Below, piece after piece: positions 53,217-61,988 of a stretch of DNA of 63,379 nucleotides. The stretch is from Oscillospiraceae bacterium. Its GTDB lineage: Bacteria; Bacillota; Clostridia; Oscillospirales; CAG-272. The stretch covers positions 1 to 63,379 of the forward strand of contig SVRJ01000009.1 in assembly GCA_015064885.1 (NCBI GenBank). The letters are read 5' to 3'. The translations under genes and the position numbers were made by a program. The number at the start of each line of letters is the position of its first letter. Position 1 is the stretch's first letter. The notes under the pieces were generated by a model that was given only the letters and a program-made list of their open reading frames with translations, searched no databases and was not told the DNA's origin.

Positions 53217-54308
53217 TCACAGTAAAAGAGTCAGCGCGCTGAGGATAGCCGCGCAGGATGCAAATATTCCGCCAAAATATGCGGCAAGCCTTCCGAATGA
53301 TATCGGAAGATCCCCGACAAATTTTCCGGTCTGCCCGTTCATCGCAAACGAGTAGCTTTTATCCTTGTATTTCGTGTTGAGAAGATACACGGGCATAAGA
53401 CCGTATTTTATTTTTCCGTCCTTAAGGCTGATGTTTGCGTTTCTCGTAATAACGCTTGTATATCCTACAACGGTTTTTCTGAAAGCATCCACCACCGTGC
53501 TTTTCACACGGTCGTTTACCATGGGTTTGAGCGCCTCAGCATCAACGTCATATTTATCCGCAAGGAATCCGGAAAGATAGTTTGAGGAAAAAGGTATCAT
53601 TTCGTTTGTGTCAAACGGCTCTATCGACTGCATTATGGCGTCGTCGATCTTAGAGGATCCGTCGGCGGGTATCATCTCAAAGTCAAGAGTTCCGGATCGT
53701 CTGACAAGGTAGTAAGAGGTCTCTGTGTATATGTAATTTGCGTCGCTCCACTTTCTGACGCGCGTCGCATTATAGGTTATGTTTGAATCGGTAGCACAAT
53801 CAAAAAACCAGAACGGAACGTATATTCCTTTTACCTCTTCTATTCTGTTTTCATCCTTAAAGCATTTCGGAAGAAGCGGCTTTTTCTTATAGTGCTTTTT
53901 AAGAGCCTCCACGGCCTGCTCCTTTTCGTATTTGAAAGGAATAAGCACGTCGGGCTTGAACACGTCTCTTGCATTTTCCGCAATAATGGTAGGGTTATCG
54001 CAATACGGACAGATAGATGCCACGGTATTTTCATCACCTATGACCTCGCCGCCGCAGGAAGGACATATATACGTACGCATCGCGCCTTTTTCCTCACTTG
54101 ACCAGTCGCCGCTTCCGCTATCCTTGGTATAATCCTCCCACTCATAGCTGTCTGTCGCCTTTTCTGCCTCAAGAGAATCTATATATGCTTTCGTATCCTC
54201 TGCCGAGAATTTCGTGTCGCAGTGCTCGCATTTCATCTCTCCGCTCTCGGGATCAAAGATAAGCGGTGCCGAGCAGCACGGACACTTATATGTCTCAACC
54301 TTATTCAT
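53217..54308 (-). CDS. TFIIB-type zinc ribbon protein
   Basis: A 363-residue protein with two four-Cys zinc ribbons (YKCPCCSAPL...KCEHCDTKF about 5-32; YICPSCGGEV...CPYCDNPT about 75-100), a middle domain (VLIPFKYEKEQAVEALKKHYKKKPLLPKCF) and C-terminal hydrophobic helices. It is a known but uncharacterised firmicute family; despite the name it is not a transcription factor by evidence here. I start at the ATG at 54308 with GAGGT six bases upstream; upstream in-frame ATGs at 54311 and 54323 are less well placed. Its own consensus promoter diverges from the next gene. Confidence 0.85.
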   Translation of the reverse strand: MNKVETYKCPCCSAPLIFDPESGEMKCEHCDTKFSAEDTKAYIDSLEAEKATDSYEWEDYTKDSGSGDWSSEEKGAMRTYICPSCGGEVIGDENTVASICPYCDNPTIIAENARDVFKPDVLIPFKYEKEQAVEALKKHYKKKPLLPKCFKDENRIEEVKGIYVPFWFFDCATDSNITYNATRVRKWSDANYIYTETSYYLVRRSGTLDFEMIPADGSSKIDDAIMQSIEPFDTNEMIPFSSNYLSGFLADKYDVDAEALKPMVNDRVKSTVVDAFRKTVVGYTSVITRNANISLKDGKIKYGLMPVYLLNTKYKDKSYSFAMNGQTGKFVGDLPISFGRLAAYFGGIFASCAAILSALTLLL

Positions 54309-54339
54309 CATCTCACCTCGCATATCTTATTTTAAGAAT

Positions 54340-54368
54340 ATTATACACTATTTTTTTATAAAAGTCAA
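54340..54368 (-). promoter_or_regulatory. Promoter of the zinc-ribbon/TPM operon
   Basis: On the minus strand TTGACT (54363-54368), 17 bases, TATAAT (54340-54345). Confidence 0.85.
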
Positions 54369-54377
54369 GATTTTTTC

Positions 54378-54406
54378 TTGACATACGGTGAATTTTAATA
54401 TATAAT
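54378..54406 (+). promoter_or_regulatory. Promoter of the RlmL-like gene
   Basis: TTGACA (54378-54383), 17 bases, TATAAT (54401-54406): a perfect promoter, divergent from the zinc-ribbon one with only 9 bases between the -35 boxes. Confidence 0.88.
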
Positions 54407-54447
54407 ATTATATGCTGATCATTTCTTAAACTTTTGAGGATACCTTT

Positions 54448-55629
54448 ATGAAACAAACACTTGTTGCCACCACTCTTTTCGGACTTGAAAAGTCTCTCGG
54501 AGAGGAGATAGATGCTCTCGGATATACCCGAGAGGAGACCATGGACGGAAGAATAACCTTCACCGGCGATGAAAACGCCATCGCACGCGCGAACGTTTTT
54601 CTCAGTCAGTGCGAGCGTGTATATATTCTTGCGGGAAAATTCCCCTGCGACTCCTTCACCTCGCTTTTCGACGGAACTTTCGGCATTCCGTGGGAGGAGT
54701 ATATCGGTGAGAATGACGAATTTCCGGTAACGGGACATGCTATAAAGAGCACGCTCTTCTCTGTCCCCGACTGCCAGAAGATAATTAAAAAGGCTATAGT
54801 GAACCGACTTTCGTCGAAATACGGAATATCGGTATTTCCCGAGGACAGCGGAATGAAGGTGCGCGTAGAATTCTTTATTTTTAAAGACGTAGCGCATCTT
54901 ATGATAGACACGAGCGGAGTACCTCTTCACAAGAGAGGCTACCGCCCCGCCGCCAACGCCGCTCCAATAAGAGAAACTCTCGCCATGGCAATGGTAAAAA
55001 ACGCGCGTCTCCGCGATGATAATCTCCTTTGGGATCCCTTCTGCGGATCGGGAACGATAGTAATAGAGGCAGCACGCGACGCCATGAGGATAGCTCCCGG
55101 AATATCGCGCGGCTTTTGCGGTGAAGATTATTGGTTTGTTGACGGAGATTCGTGGGACCTCGCGCGCGAGGAGGCGAATTCTCTTATAAAACGTGATTGC
55201 TCTTTTGAAGCGTACGGAAGCGACATAGATCCCGAATGCATAGAGATAGCCAAGGAAAACGCCAGACGGGCGGGAGTTGCGGACCGGATAAAATTCTTTG
55301 TCAAGGATGCTCGCAGAATAGAAAAGCCAAACAGACGCGGAAGTATAATCTGCAATCCTCCGTACGGCGAAAGAATGTCAAACGAGGACGAGGTGCGATT
55401 GCTTTACAAAGACATGGGAAGAACCTTTGCGAGATTTGATCCGTGGCAAATATACGTTATAACAGGATACCCGGATTTTGAGTACTGCTACGGCAGGCAG
55501 GCTGATAAAAAGAGAAAGCTCTACAACGGTATGATACCCTGCACGCTTTATCAGTATTATAAACCGGCGCATGCGCGCACAGATACACCGCAAAGAAAAA
55601 AGCACGGTACGGGCAGACCGAAAAAATAA
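54448..55629 (+). CDS. THUMP-domain rRNA methyltransferase (RlmL/YpsC-like)
   Basis: A SAM-dependent 23S rRNA N2-guanine methyltransferase family member. An N-terminal ferredoxin/THUMP region (about 1-160) is followed by the Rossmann methyltransferase core: LLWDPFCGSGTIVIEAA (SAM motif I), IDPECIEIAKENARRAG, and catalytic NPPYGERM. 393 residues is the usual length for the single-domain RlmL form. The C-terminal tail is basic. It is monocistronic, with a perfect promoter and terminator. Confidence 0.92.
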   Translation: MKQTLVATTLFGLEKSLGEEIDALGYTREETMDGRITFTGDENAIARANVFLSQCERVYILAGKFPCDSFTSLFDGTFGIPWEEYIGENDEFPVTGHAIKSTLFSVPDCQKIIKKAIVNRLSSKYGISVFPEDSGMKVRVEFFIFKDVAHLMIDTSGVPLHKRGYRPAANAAPIRETLAMAMVKNARLRDDNLLWDPFCGSGTIVIEAARDAMRIAPGISRGFCGEDYWFVDGDSWDLAREEANSLIKRDCSFEAYGSDIDPECIEIAKENARRAGVADRIKFFVKDARRIEKPNRRGSIICNPPYGERMSNEDEVRLLYKDMGRTFARFDPWQIYVITGYPDFEYCYGRQADKKRKLYNGMIPCTLYQYYKPAHARTDTPQRKKHGTGRPKK

Positions 55630-55633
55630 ATAA

Positions 55634-55662
55634 AAGGCATCGGGAATATCACCCGATGCCTT
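55634..55662. terminator. Bidirectional terminator, methyltransferase / rsmA
   Basis: AAGGCATCGGG (55634-55644) pairs with CCCGATGCCTT (55652-55662) across 7 bases, with T-rich flanks on both strands. Confidence 0.85.
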
Positions 55663-55667
55663 ATCAT

Positions 55668-56531
55668 TTATTTCAGCGCATTCGTGAGCGCATCCGAAAG
55701 AGCGCAGAATTCTTCGAGCGTGAGTCTCTCTCCCCTTATCCTCGGATCTATTCCGCAGGATCCTATGATCTCGGTCAAATCTTGCTTTGACAGCTCGGAG
55801 AATCCCGTCATAAGAGAATTGGGAAGCGTCTTTCTTCTCTGTTCAAACGAAGCCTTTACCGTTCTGAAAAAGATGTTTTCATCTATAGGCTGTACCGGCT
55901 TTTCCTTATGCATTCTTATACGGACGACCGCCGAATTGACCTTAGGCTGAGGAACGAACAGATCCGCAGGCACAGAGAAAAGCCTCTCTGCCTCTCCGTA
56001 ATAAGCAAGAGATGCGGTGATGGCTCCACAGTCCTTTCCACCAACACTCGACGTAAGTCTGTCGGCTACCTCGCTCTGTACCATTACGGTTATATAGTCG
56101 AACGGGAACTTGCTCTCGACAAGCTTCATAAGTATGGGCGTAGTTATATAGTAAGGAAGATTCGCACACACCGAAACTCCGCCGTCGATATAATCGCCCA
56201 GAAGCTCGAATATGTCGGTTTTCATAATATCCGAATTGACAACGGTAACGTTATCAAGTCCGTAAAGAGTATCCTTGAGAACGGGTATGAGTGCCTCGTC
56301 TATCTCTACCGCTATAACTCTTTTATAGCGTTCGGCAAGCTCGCGGGTCATGCACCCAAGTCCCGGACCTATCTCAAGTATAGTCTCGCTGTCAACGCAA
56401 CAATCCTCAGCGATAGCACACACGGTGCCCGCATCGGTAAGAAAATTCTGACCGTACTCCTTTTTGAATTTTATTCCGTGCAGCTCCATCACCGCGCGTA
56501 TTGTTTTTATGTCACACAGATCAACACTCAT
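55668..56531 (-). CDS. rsmA: 16S rRNA dimethyladenosine transferase
   Basis: RsmA (KsgA) dimethylates A1518 and A1519 of 16S rRNA. The 287-residue product has KKEYGQNFLTD, ILEIGPGLGCMTRELA (SAM motif), and the catalytic NLPYYITTPIL, then VMVQSEVADRL and the C-terminal helical domain. The start is the ATG at 56531 with AGGAG ten bases upstream; the frame is open further up but those residues are not conserved. A small dyad ACAATT-C-AATTGT lies upstream (56556-56568). Confidence 0.95.
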   Translation of the reverse strand: MSVDLCDIKTIRAVMELHGIKFKKEYGQNFLTDAGTVCAIAEDCCVDSETILEIGPGLGCMTRELAERYKRVIAVEIDEALIPVLKDTLYGLDNVTVVNSDIMKTDIFELLGDYIDGGVSVCANLPYYITTPILMKLVESKFPFDYITVMVQSEVADRLTSSVGGKDCGAITASLAYYGEAERLFSVPADLFVPQPKVNSAVVRIRMHKEKPVQPIDENIFFRTVKASFEQRRKTLPNSLMTGFSELSKQDLTEIIGSCGIDPRIRGERLTLEEFCALSDALTNALK

Positions 56532-56598
56532 TATGATATTTCTCCTCAAAAAAATACAATTCAATTGTAACAAAAATGTTAATATGCAAAAAAAGCAG

Positions 56599-56627
56599 TT
56601 GCATTTTCATTTCGTTTGTGCTATAAT
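56599..56627 (+). promoter_or_regulatory. tRNA-Thr promoter
   Basis: TTGCAT (56599-56604), 17 bases, TATAAT (56622-56627), 14 bases before the mature 5' end. Confidence 0.75.
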
Positions 56628-56641
56628 ATTACTGTTCGAGC

Positions 56642-56717
56642 GCTGGTGTAGCACAGTCGGTAGTGCAGCTGATTCGTAATCAGCAGGTCGTGTGTTCGAG
56701 TCACATCACCAGCTCCA
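56642..56717 (+). tRNA. tRNA-Thr (anticodon CGT)
   Basis: A complete cloverleaf: acceptor GCTGGTG/CACCAGC, anticodon stem GCTGA/TCAGC around the loop TTCGTAA (anticodon CGT, threonine), T stem GTGTG/CACAT around TTCGAGT, discriminator T, and a genomically encoded CCA (56715-56717). It is an isolated single-tRNA unit with its own promoter and terminator. Confidence 0.96.
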
Positions 56718-56723
56718 ACATTC

Positions 56724-56752
56724 AAGCCTCGGTCTCCGAGGCTTTTCTTGTT
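56724..56752 (+). terminator. tRNA-Thr terminator
   Basis: AAGCCTCGG (56724-56732) pairs with CCGAGGCTT (56736-56744), followed by a T-rich tail. Confidence 0.85.
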
Positions 56753-56793
56753 TTATTATAACATAAATCTTCAAAAAAATCAACACCAAAACC

Positions 56794-56823
56794 GAAAAAG
56801 CAGCACAAAAAACTTTATGCTGC
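56794..56823 (-). terminator. Terminator of the GHL10 gene
   Basis: On the minus strand a GCAGCA/TGCTGC stem (56818-56823 with 56800-56805) is followed by five T (56795-56799). Outer CCGAAAA/TTTTCGG pairs may extend it. Confidence 0.75.
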
Positions 56824-56842
56824 CTTGATTTTCGGTATATTT

Positions 56843-58222
56843 TCAGTTCCAGGATGTAGTTTTCAGCAAGGGAATGAAGTTTTCCCGCTCCTTTGCGGTT
56901 GCGCTCACAGAAGCACCGGACACCGGATCGTAGAAATACTGATAGCAAAAGTAGGATACTCCCACGCATTTGTCAAGCTCCTCGGTGTATTTGAGACAGC
57001 GTTTGAGAATATCGTCGCTCTTTGCCCACTCGTCCTTTCCGCTTCCCGCATAGTTATCCACCTTGGATTTTGCTTTTCCGAGAGTCATACCTATGATGAG
57101 CTTTACGTTGTCATTCTTAATGATCTTTCGCCACACGTTGCATATTTTCACAAAGTCACACGTCTGATGCTCAAGACCGAAATAGACCTGCGGACATATG
57201 TAGTCTATATATCCGTCCTCCTTGCACCACGTATAGACGTCTGCATACTGCTTGTCCGTAACCGTTGCTATAACGCCTGCGGGGCTTATTCCGAAAAGCG
57301 CATTCGGATCCTCGGACTTCACCGCGGAATATATAGCCGAAACGAGCATATTCAGATTGTTCTTGCGGAAACGCGAAAGCGATACCGCTTTATCAGTCTT
57401 GGTATACTCCGCATACGCATAGCTATCAAACGATACGTCCTGCGTCGGGTAGAAATAGTCGTCCATATGCACGCCGTCAACGTCGTATTTCCTCACTATT
57501 TCCGCAGCCCCCGAAACGATAAGCTCTCTCACCTCTGCATACGCGGGATTAAGATACAGCCTTCCGTCAACGGTGACGACATATTTGCCGTTAGTTTCGG
57601 CAGAGTCGTACCACTGTCTTATCTTATATTTTGTGTCGACCGCAGCCACGTCCTTTTCAAGCATGCCTCGCATCGGGTTTATCCATGCATGGACAGACAA
57701 TCCTCTTTCGTGTGCCATTTTCACTATGATCTCTATCGGGTCGTAAGTAAATTCGCGCCCGTATGCACCTGCGGCATATGAGGAAGCCGGATAGTACTCG
57801 GACGGATACATACTGTCTGCATATGGACGCATCTGGACAAATATTGTATTGATCCCGTTATTTGCGACGTTGTCGAGTACAGTCCTCATAAGAGACTCAA
57901 ACGATCTTTGCGACCTTTGTCTTCCGCTCTGCGTGTAGACAGAGTTAAGATCGAACTGTGACAGCCACATAGCCTTCACGTCACTGTAATTTATGCTTGT
58001 CAAAGTCTCGTCACCTCCGTCTGCGGTCACCGCCGCACTTACGTTTCCGCCCGTGTTATCCGGATCCGCATCCGAAGAAATATCTTCCGTATCCCCGAAA
58101 ATCACAGACATTATCTTGTTTCCGCTCAACGCGGTAGTAAGTATCACCGCTCCGAGCGCAAGCGCGGCAAAGAAAAGTCCTGCCGCATACATAATATATA
58201 TCTTTTTTCTCTTTTTTTTCAT
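56843..58222 (-). CDS. GHL10-type glycosidase-like exported protein
   Basis: A 459-residue protein with an N-terminal membrane anchor (about 7-33) and a Glyco_hydro-like TIM barrel of the GHL10/DUF187 family: AMWLSQFDLN, NNGINTIFVQMRPYADSMYPSEYYP (described by QMRPYADSMYP), GLSVHAWINPMR, VDGVHMDDYFYPT, FGISPAGVIATV and PQVYFGLEH. The Asp pair in VHMDDYFYP is the likely catalytic region. GHL10 proteins act outside the membrane and are suspected peptidoglycan or glycan hydrolases. The start is at ATG 58222, GGAG seven bases ahead. Confidence 0.87.
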   Translation of the reverse strand: MKKKRKKIYIMYAAGLFFAALALGAVILTTALSGNKIMSVIFGDTEDISSDADPDNTGGNVSAAVTADGGDETLTSINYSDVKAMWLSQFDLNSVYTQSGRQRSQRSFESLMRTVLDNVANNGINTIFVQMRPYADSMYPSEYYPASSYAAGAYGREFTYDPIEIIVKMAHERGLSVHAWINPMRGMLEKDVAAVDTKYKIRQWYDSAETNGKYVVTVDGRLYLNPAYAEVRELIVSGAAEIVRKYDVDGVHMDDYFYPTQDVSFDSYAYAEYTKTDKAVSLSRFRKNNLNMLVSAIYSAVKSEDPNALFGISPAGVIATVTDKQYADVYTWCKEDGYIDYICPQVYFGLEHQTCDFVKICNVWRKIIKNDNVKLIIGMTLGKAKSKVDNYAGSGKDEWAKSDDILKRCLKYTEELDKCVGVSYFCYQYFYDPVSGASVSATAKERENFIPLLKTTSWN

Positions 58223-58269
58223 ACCGTATCTCCGTAAAGAATGCAGAGGCAAGCGTCTCTGACACTATT

Positions 58270-58298
58270 ATTATAACCCAAACGATGATTTTTGTCAA
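58270..58298 (-). promoter_or_regulatory. Promoter of the GHL10 gene
   Basis: On the minus strand TTGACA (58293-58298), 17 bases, TATAAT (58270-58275): consensus. Confidence 0.85.
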
Positions 58299-58345
58299 TA
58301 GAAAAATCGCCAAACACGATAAAACACCGAAAGGAAATAATTACA

Positions 58346-60067
58346 ATGAAACGCCTTGTATCATTCTTCAAAGGCCTTTGGCTTAAGGCGGTCACCGCAC
58401 CTCTGTTCAAATTCGCAGAGGCTACCTTCGAGCTTCTCGTACCTATCTGTATGAAGGTAATAATCGACGAGGGGATCAAAAACGGAGACAAGCCGCTCAT
58501 CTTCAAAATGGCGGGTGTCCTCGCGCTTTTCGCACTGTGCGGACTCGGATTTGCTCTGTGTGCCCAGTATTTTTCCGCGAGCGTAGCAACTACCGTTTCG
58601 GCAAGATTGCGTTCAAAGCTTTTCAGACATATTCAGTATCTGTCGTTTGCCGACGGAGATTCTATAGGAAAAAGCACGCTTATAGCGCGCCTTTCCGCAG
58701 ACATACTAAAGGTGCAGACGGCAATAAACCTCACTCTCCGTCTCGTGCTCAGATCTCCTTTTATAGTTTTCGGATCTATGTTCATGGCTTTCACGGTAAG
58801 CCCCGCCTCCTTCCCTATATTCCTTATAACGATAGCGGTGCTTTTCGCTCTCATCTTTGCCGTAATGTTCATAACTCTTCCGAAATTCAAGAACGTCCAA
58901 TCCTCTCTCGATAAGCTCATACTCCGCACAAAGGAAAATTCCTCGGCGGCAAGAGTGATAAGAGCATTCGACAGAGTTGAATATGAAGAAGACAGATACA
59001 AGAGCGCACAGGACGAGCTCTATGAAAGATCGGTATCCTCCTCGGCAATATCTGCTATACTAAATCCGTCGACATTTATAATAATCAACGCAGCCCTCCT
59101 CTTTATAATAGTACTCGGCGGTGACAAGGTAAATACGGGTACGCTCTCCTCCGGCGAGGTAGTCGCACTCGTAAACTATATGTCTTCTATTCTCGTTGAG
59201 CTTGTAAAAACAAGTAACTTTATAATCACGCTCAACAAGGGTATCGTAAGTGCGAACAGAATAGCAGACTGCTTTGACGTACAGAGCGAGGAAGAAACAC
59301 TCAAGCTCGGAAAAGAAATAAGCAGCGGTGCTCATTCTATAGAATTCAGAAACGTTTCATACAAATACCCCGGTGCGTCGGGCTTCGCGCTTGAAGATAT
59401 ATCATTCAAGCTGAACGCAGGCGAAACTCTCGGCATAATAGGAGGAACAGGCTCGGGTAAATCCACTCTTGCATACCTGCTCCCCGGATATATACTTCCC
59501 ACGGAGGGCGAGATACTCATAGACGGGATCCCCGCTGAAGAATTTTCCGCGGAAAGCAGAAGACGAAATACCGCGTTCGTATCCCAGAGCCCCGCGGTAT
59601 TCTCCGGCAGTATGGAGGAAAATATACGCTTCGGCAACTCAGAGGCAACACCGGAATCGGTAGAGCTTGCAATGAAAACTGCCTGCGCGGATGAATTCAT
59701 CCTCGCAAAGGAGGGAGGTCTTTCGTATGAAGCGAATTTCGGCGGAAGCAACCTTTCCGGCGGTCAGAGGCAAAGACTTAACGCCGCAAGAGCTTTTGCA
59801 CGTGAGGCCGGACTCCTTATCCTCGATGACGCTTCAAGCGCACTTGATAACGCTACCGATAAAAAGATGCGCCGTCTGATAAAGGAACACAAAAAGAACG
59901 TTACCAAGGTGATCATAGCACAAAGATGCGGATCCGTAAGCGAAGCTGACAAAATACTCGTTCTTGACAACGGCAGAAGCGCCGGTCTCGGAACGCACGA
60001 CGAGCTCCTTCTCACCTGCGAAAGCTATAAGAAGATAAACGAGCTCCAATACGGAAAGGAAGCATAA
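58346..60067 (+). CDS. ABC exporter half, degenerate ATPase site
   Basis: A 573-residue half-transporter: six membrane helices (about 1-310) then an ATPase domain with Walker A GGTGSGKSTL, Q-loop FVSQSP, signature LSGGQRQRL and Walker B LLILDDASSALD. The position after Walker B is Asp (GAC 59828-59830) not Glu, and the switch His is Gln (AQR, CAA 59921-59923). This is the pattern of the non-hydrolysing subunit in heterodimeric exporters such as BmrCD or TM287/288. The start is the ATG at 58346, AAAGGA ten bases upstream. The partner follows after 12 bases. Confidence 0.9.
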   Translation: MKRLVSFFKGLWLKAVTAPLFKFAEATFELLVPICMKVIIDEGIKNGDKPLIFKMAGVLALFALCGLGFALCAQYFSASVATTVSARLRSKLFRHIQYLSFADGDSIGKSTLIARLSADILKVQTAINLTLRLVLRSPFIVFGSMFMAFTVSPASFPIFLITIAVLFALIFAVMFITLPKFKNVQSSLDKLILRTKENSSAARVIRAFDRVEYEEDRYKSAQDELYERSVSSSAISAILNPSTFIIINAALLFIIVLGGDKVNTGTLSSGEVVALVNYMSSILVELVKTSNFIITLNKGIVSANRIADCFDVQSEEETLKLGKEISSGAHSIEFRNVSYKYPGASGFALEDISFKLNAGETLGIIGGTGSGKSTLAYLLPGYILPTEGEILIDGIPAEEFSAESRRRNTAFVSQSPAVFSGSMEENIRFGNSEATPESVELAMKTACADEFILAKEGGLSYEANFGGSNLSGGQRQRLNAARAFAREAGLLILDDASSALDNATDKKMRRLIKEHKKNVTKVIIAQRCGSVSEADKILVLDNGRSAGLGTHDELLLTCESYKKINELQYGKEA

Positions 60068-60079
60068 GGAGGTAAAGAT

Positions 60080-61807
60080 ATGAGATCAAATAATAAAACG
60101 ATAAGAACTCTTTGCTCCTATATCGGAAAATACTCATTTTTCATAGTATCTTCCCTCCTCTGCTCGGTAGTTTACGTTGCCGCGTCACTCTATATTCCGA
60201 TAATATGCGGAGACGCGATCGACCTTATGATTGGAGAAGGTGCCGTAGATATGGCCGGAGTAACGAGATATGCGGTCACAATAGGCATAACCGCACTTCT
60301 CGGCGGACTTTTCTTCTACCTTATGACTCTCTGCAACAACAAAATAATCTATTCTACGGTAAGAGATATACGCAGAGACGCCATGCATACTCTTCTCCGC
60401 GTAAGTATATCCTATACCGATTCTCACAAAAGCGGAGAGATAGTCTCCAGAATAATAAACGACACAGACAAGATGGCTGACGGTCTGCTTCTCGGATTTT
60501 CAAATCTCTTTGTAGGCGTCGTGACAATAATCGGAACCTTGATCTTTATGTTCAGCGTGAACCTTCCGATAACTCTTATAGTGGTCGTTTGCACTCCTGT
60601 CTCGATATTCACGGCAAGATTTATTGCAAACAGGATACACAGTCTTTTTGAAAAACAGGCAAAGACGCAGGGAATACAAACGGCATATATCGACGAAGCG
60701 GTGACAAACAGAAAGACGGTTATTTCAACAGGAAATTACGAGAAGGTCTGCGGCAGATTCGACAATATAAACGAAGAGCTGCGCAACCACTCCAAAAATG
60801 CAATTTTCTATTCCTCTCTTACAAACCCGATAACAAGATTCGTAAACAGCCTCGTTTATATGGGAGTAGGGCTCGGAGGTGCTTTGCTCTGCCTCACCGA
60901 TCCCGGATTCACGGTAGGAATGCTCTCGGTATTTCTTTCGTATGCAAATAAATATACCAAGCCGTTTAACGAGATAAGTGAGGTAATTCCCGAGCTTCAG
61001 AATGCCTCGGTGTGTGCGGCGAGGGTATTTGAGCTTGCAGCCCTTAAAACGGAAGAGGAAAATACCGAAAACGACGGTGCAGTATTTGACGGAAGCATGA
61101 CGTTTGATGAAGTGAGCTTCTCATATACTCCCGAAAAGCCTCTTATCAAAAACTTCAATCTCTCCGCAAAAAGCGGAATGAAGATAGCTATAGTAGGTCC
61201 TACCGGATGCGGAAAGACCACCCTCATAAATCTTATAATGCGCTTTTACGACCCCATATCCGGAAGGATACTCGCTGGTGGTACAGACACCTCGACAATG
61301 AGCCGATCCTATCTCAGAAAACATATAGGAATGGTTCTTCAGGATACCATTATCCTCGAGGGCACGGTAAGGGAGGTCATCTCTTACGGAAGACCGGATG
61401 CTACGCTTGAAGAAGTGGAAAATGCCGCAAAGCTTGCTCACGCACACTCGTTTATAACAAAGCTTCCGCAAGGGTACGACACGGTAATAAGCGGAGACAA
61501 CAGCATCTCGTACGGTCAACGTCAGCTTCTCTGCATTGCGAGAATAATGCTTATTCTCCCCCCTATGCTCATTCTCGATGAGGCTACGTCATCTATAGAC
61601 GTACTCACCGAAAGCAAGATAAGAAAAGCCTTTGACGAGCTCACAGAGGGACGCACGTCGTTTATAGTAGCACACAGACTTTCTACGATAAAGGAGTCAG
61701 ATCTTATACTCGTTATGAAGGACGGAAATATCATCGAGCAAGGCACACACGAAGCACTACTTGAGAAGAAGGGCTTCTACTCCGAGCTTTGGGAGGCCGG
61801 GCTCTGA
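60080..61807 (+). CDS. ABC exporter half, catalytic subunit
   Basis: The 575-residue partner: six membrane helices, then Walker A GPTGCGKTTL, Q-loop MVLQDT, Walker B MLILDEATSSID with the catalytic Glu, and switch His in VAHRLST. The signature is SYGQ (61508-61519) instead of SGGQ. In heterodimeric exporters the degenerate site combines the first subunit's Walker B/H-loop with this weak signature, and the consensus site the reverse, exactly as seen here. The cargo (drug, peptide or lipid) is unknown. Confidence 0.9.
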   Translation: MRSNNKTIRTLCSYIGKYSFFIVSSLLCSVVYVAASLYIPIICGDAIDLMIGEGAVDMAGVTRYAVTIGITALLGGLFFYLMTLCNNKIIYSTVRDIRRDAMHTLLRVSISYTDSHKSGEIVSRIINDTDKMADGLLLGFSNLFVGVVTIIGTLIFMFSVNLPITLIVVVCTPVSIFTARFIANRIHSLFEKQAKTQGIQTAYIDEAVTNRKTVISTGNYEKVCGRFDNINEELRNHSKNAIFYSSLTNPITRFVNSLVYMGVGLGGALLCLTDPGFTVGMLSVFLSYANKYTKPFNEISEVIPELQNASVCAARVFELAALKTEEENTENDGAVFDGSMTFDEVSFSYTPEKPLIKNFNLSAKSGMKIAIVGPTGCGKTTLINLIMRFYDPISGRILAGGTDTSTMSRSYLRKHIGMVLQDTIILEGTVREVISYGRPDATLEEVENAAKLAHAHSFITKLPQGYDTVISGDNSISYGQRQLLCIARIMLILPPMLILDEATSSIDVLTESKIRKAFDELTEGRTSFIVAHRLSTIKESDLILVMKDGNIIEQGTHEALLEKKGFYSELWEAGL

Positions 61808-61862
61808 TACAAAATATTCCTTGGTTTTTGTTAACAAAATGTAAAATGTGCAGCATCATATC

Positions 61863-61891
61863 TTGACAAGCAATAAGATATATGTTATAAT
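61863..61891 (+). promoter_or_regulatory. rpsF operon promoter
   Basis: TTGACA (61863-61868), 17 bases, TATAAT (61886-61891): perfect consensus, about 95 bases before the rpsF start. Confidence 0.9.
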
Positions 61892-61899
61892 ATATCGGT

Positions 61900-61965
61900 C
61901 AGTCACGGAAAACCCGTGCTCCTTACCGCTTGCAAAATAATAATATGCAGAGGCAGGCGGTCTTT
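61900..61965 (+). promoter_or_regulatory. rpsF leader, candidate S6:S18 autoregulatory RNA
   Basis: Two stems: CACGG (61904-61908)/CCGTG (61914-61918), and the 9-bp ACCGCTTGC (61925-61933)/GCAGGCGGT (61953-61961) around a large AT-rich loop. A structured leader in front of rpsF is known in many bacteria as the S6:S18 binding leader; assignment here rests on position and stems, not on a matched consensus. Confidence 0.5.
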
Positions 61966-61988
61966 AATGTCCATAGGGAGGTAAAATC

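Noticed and set aside
56825-57781. Long plus-strand frame opposite the GHL10 gene
   Set aside because: Shadow of a recognisable gene; no start signals.
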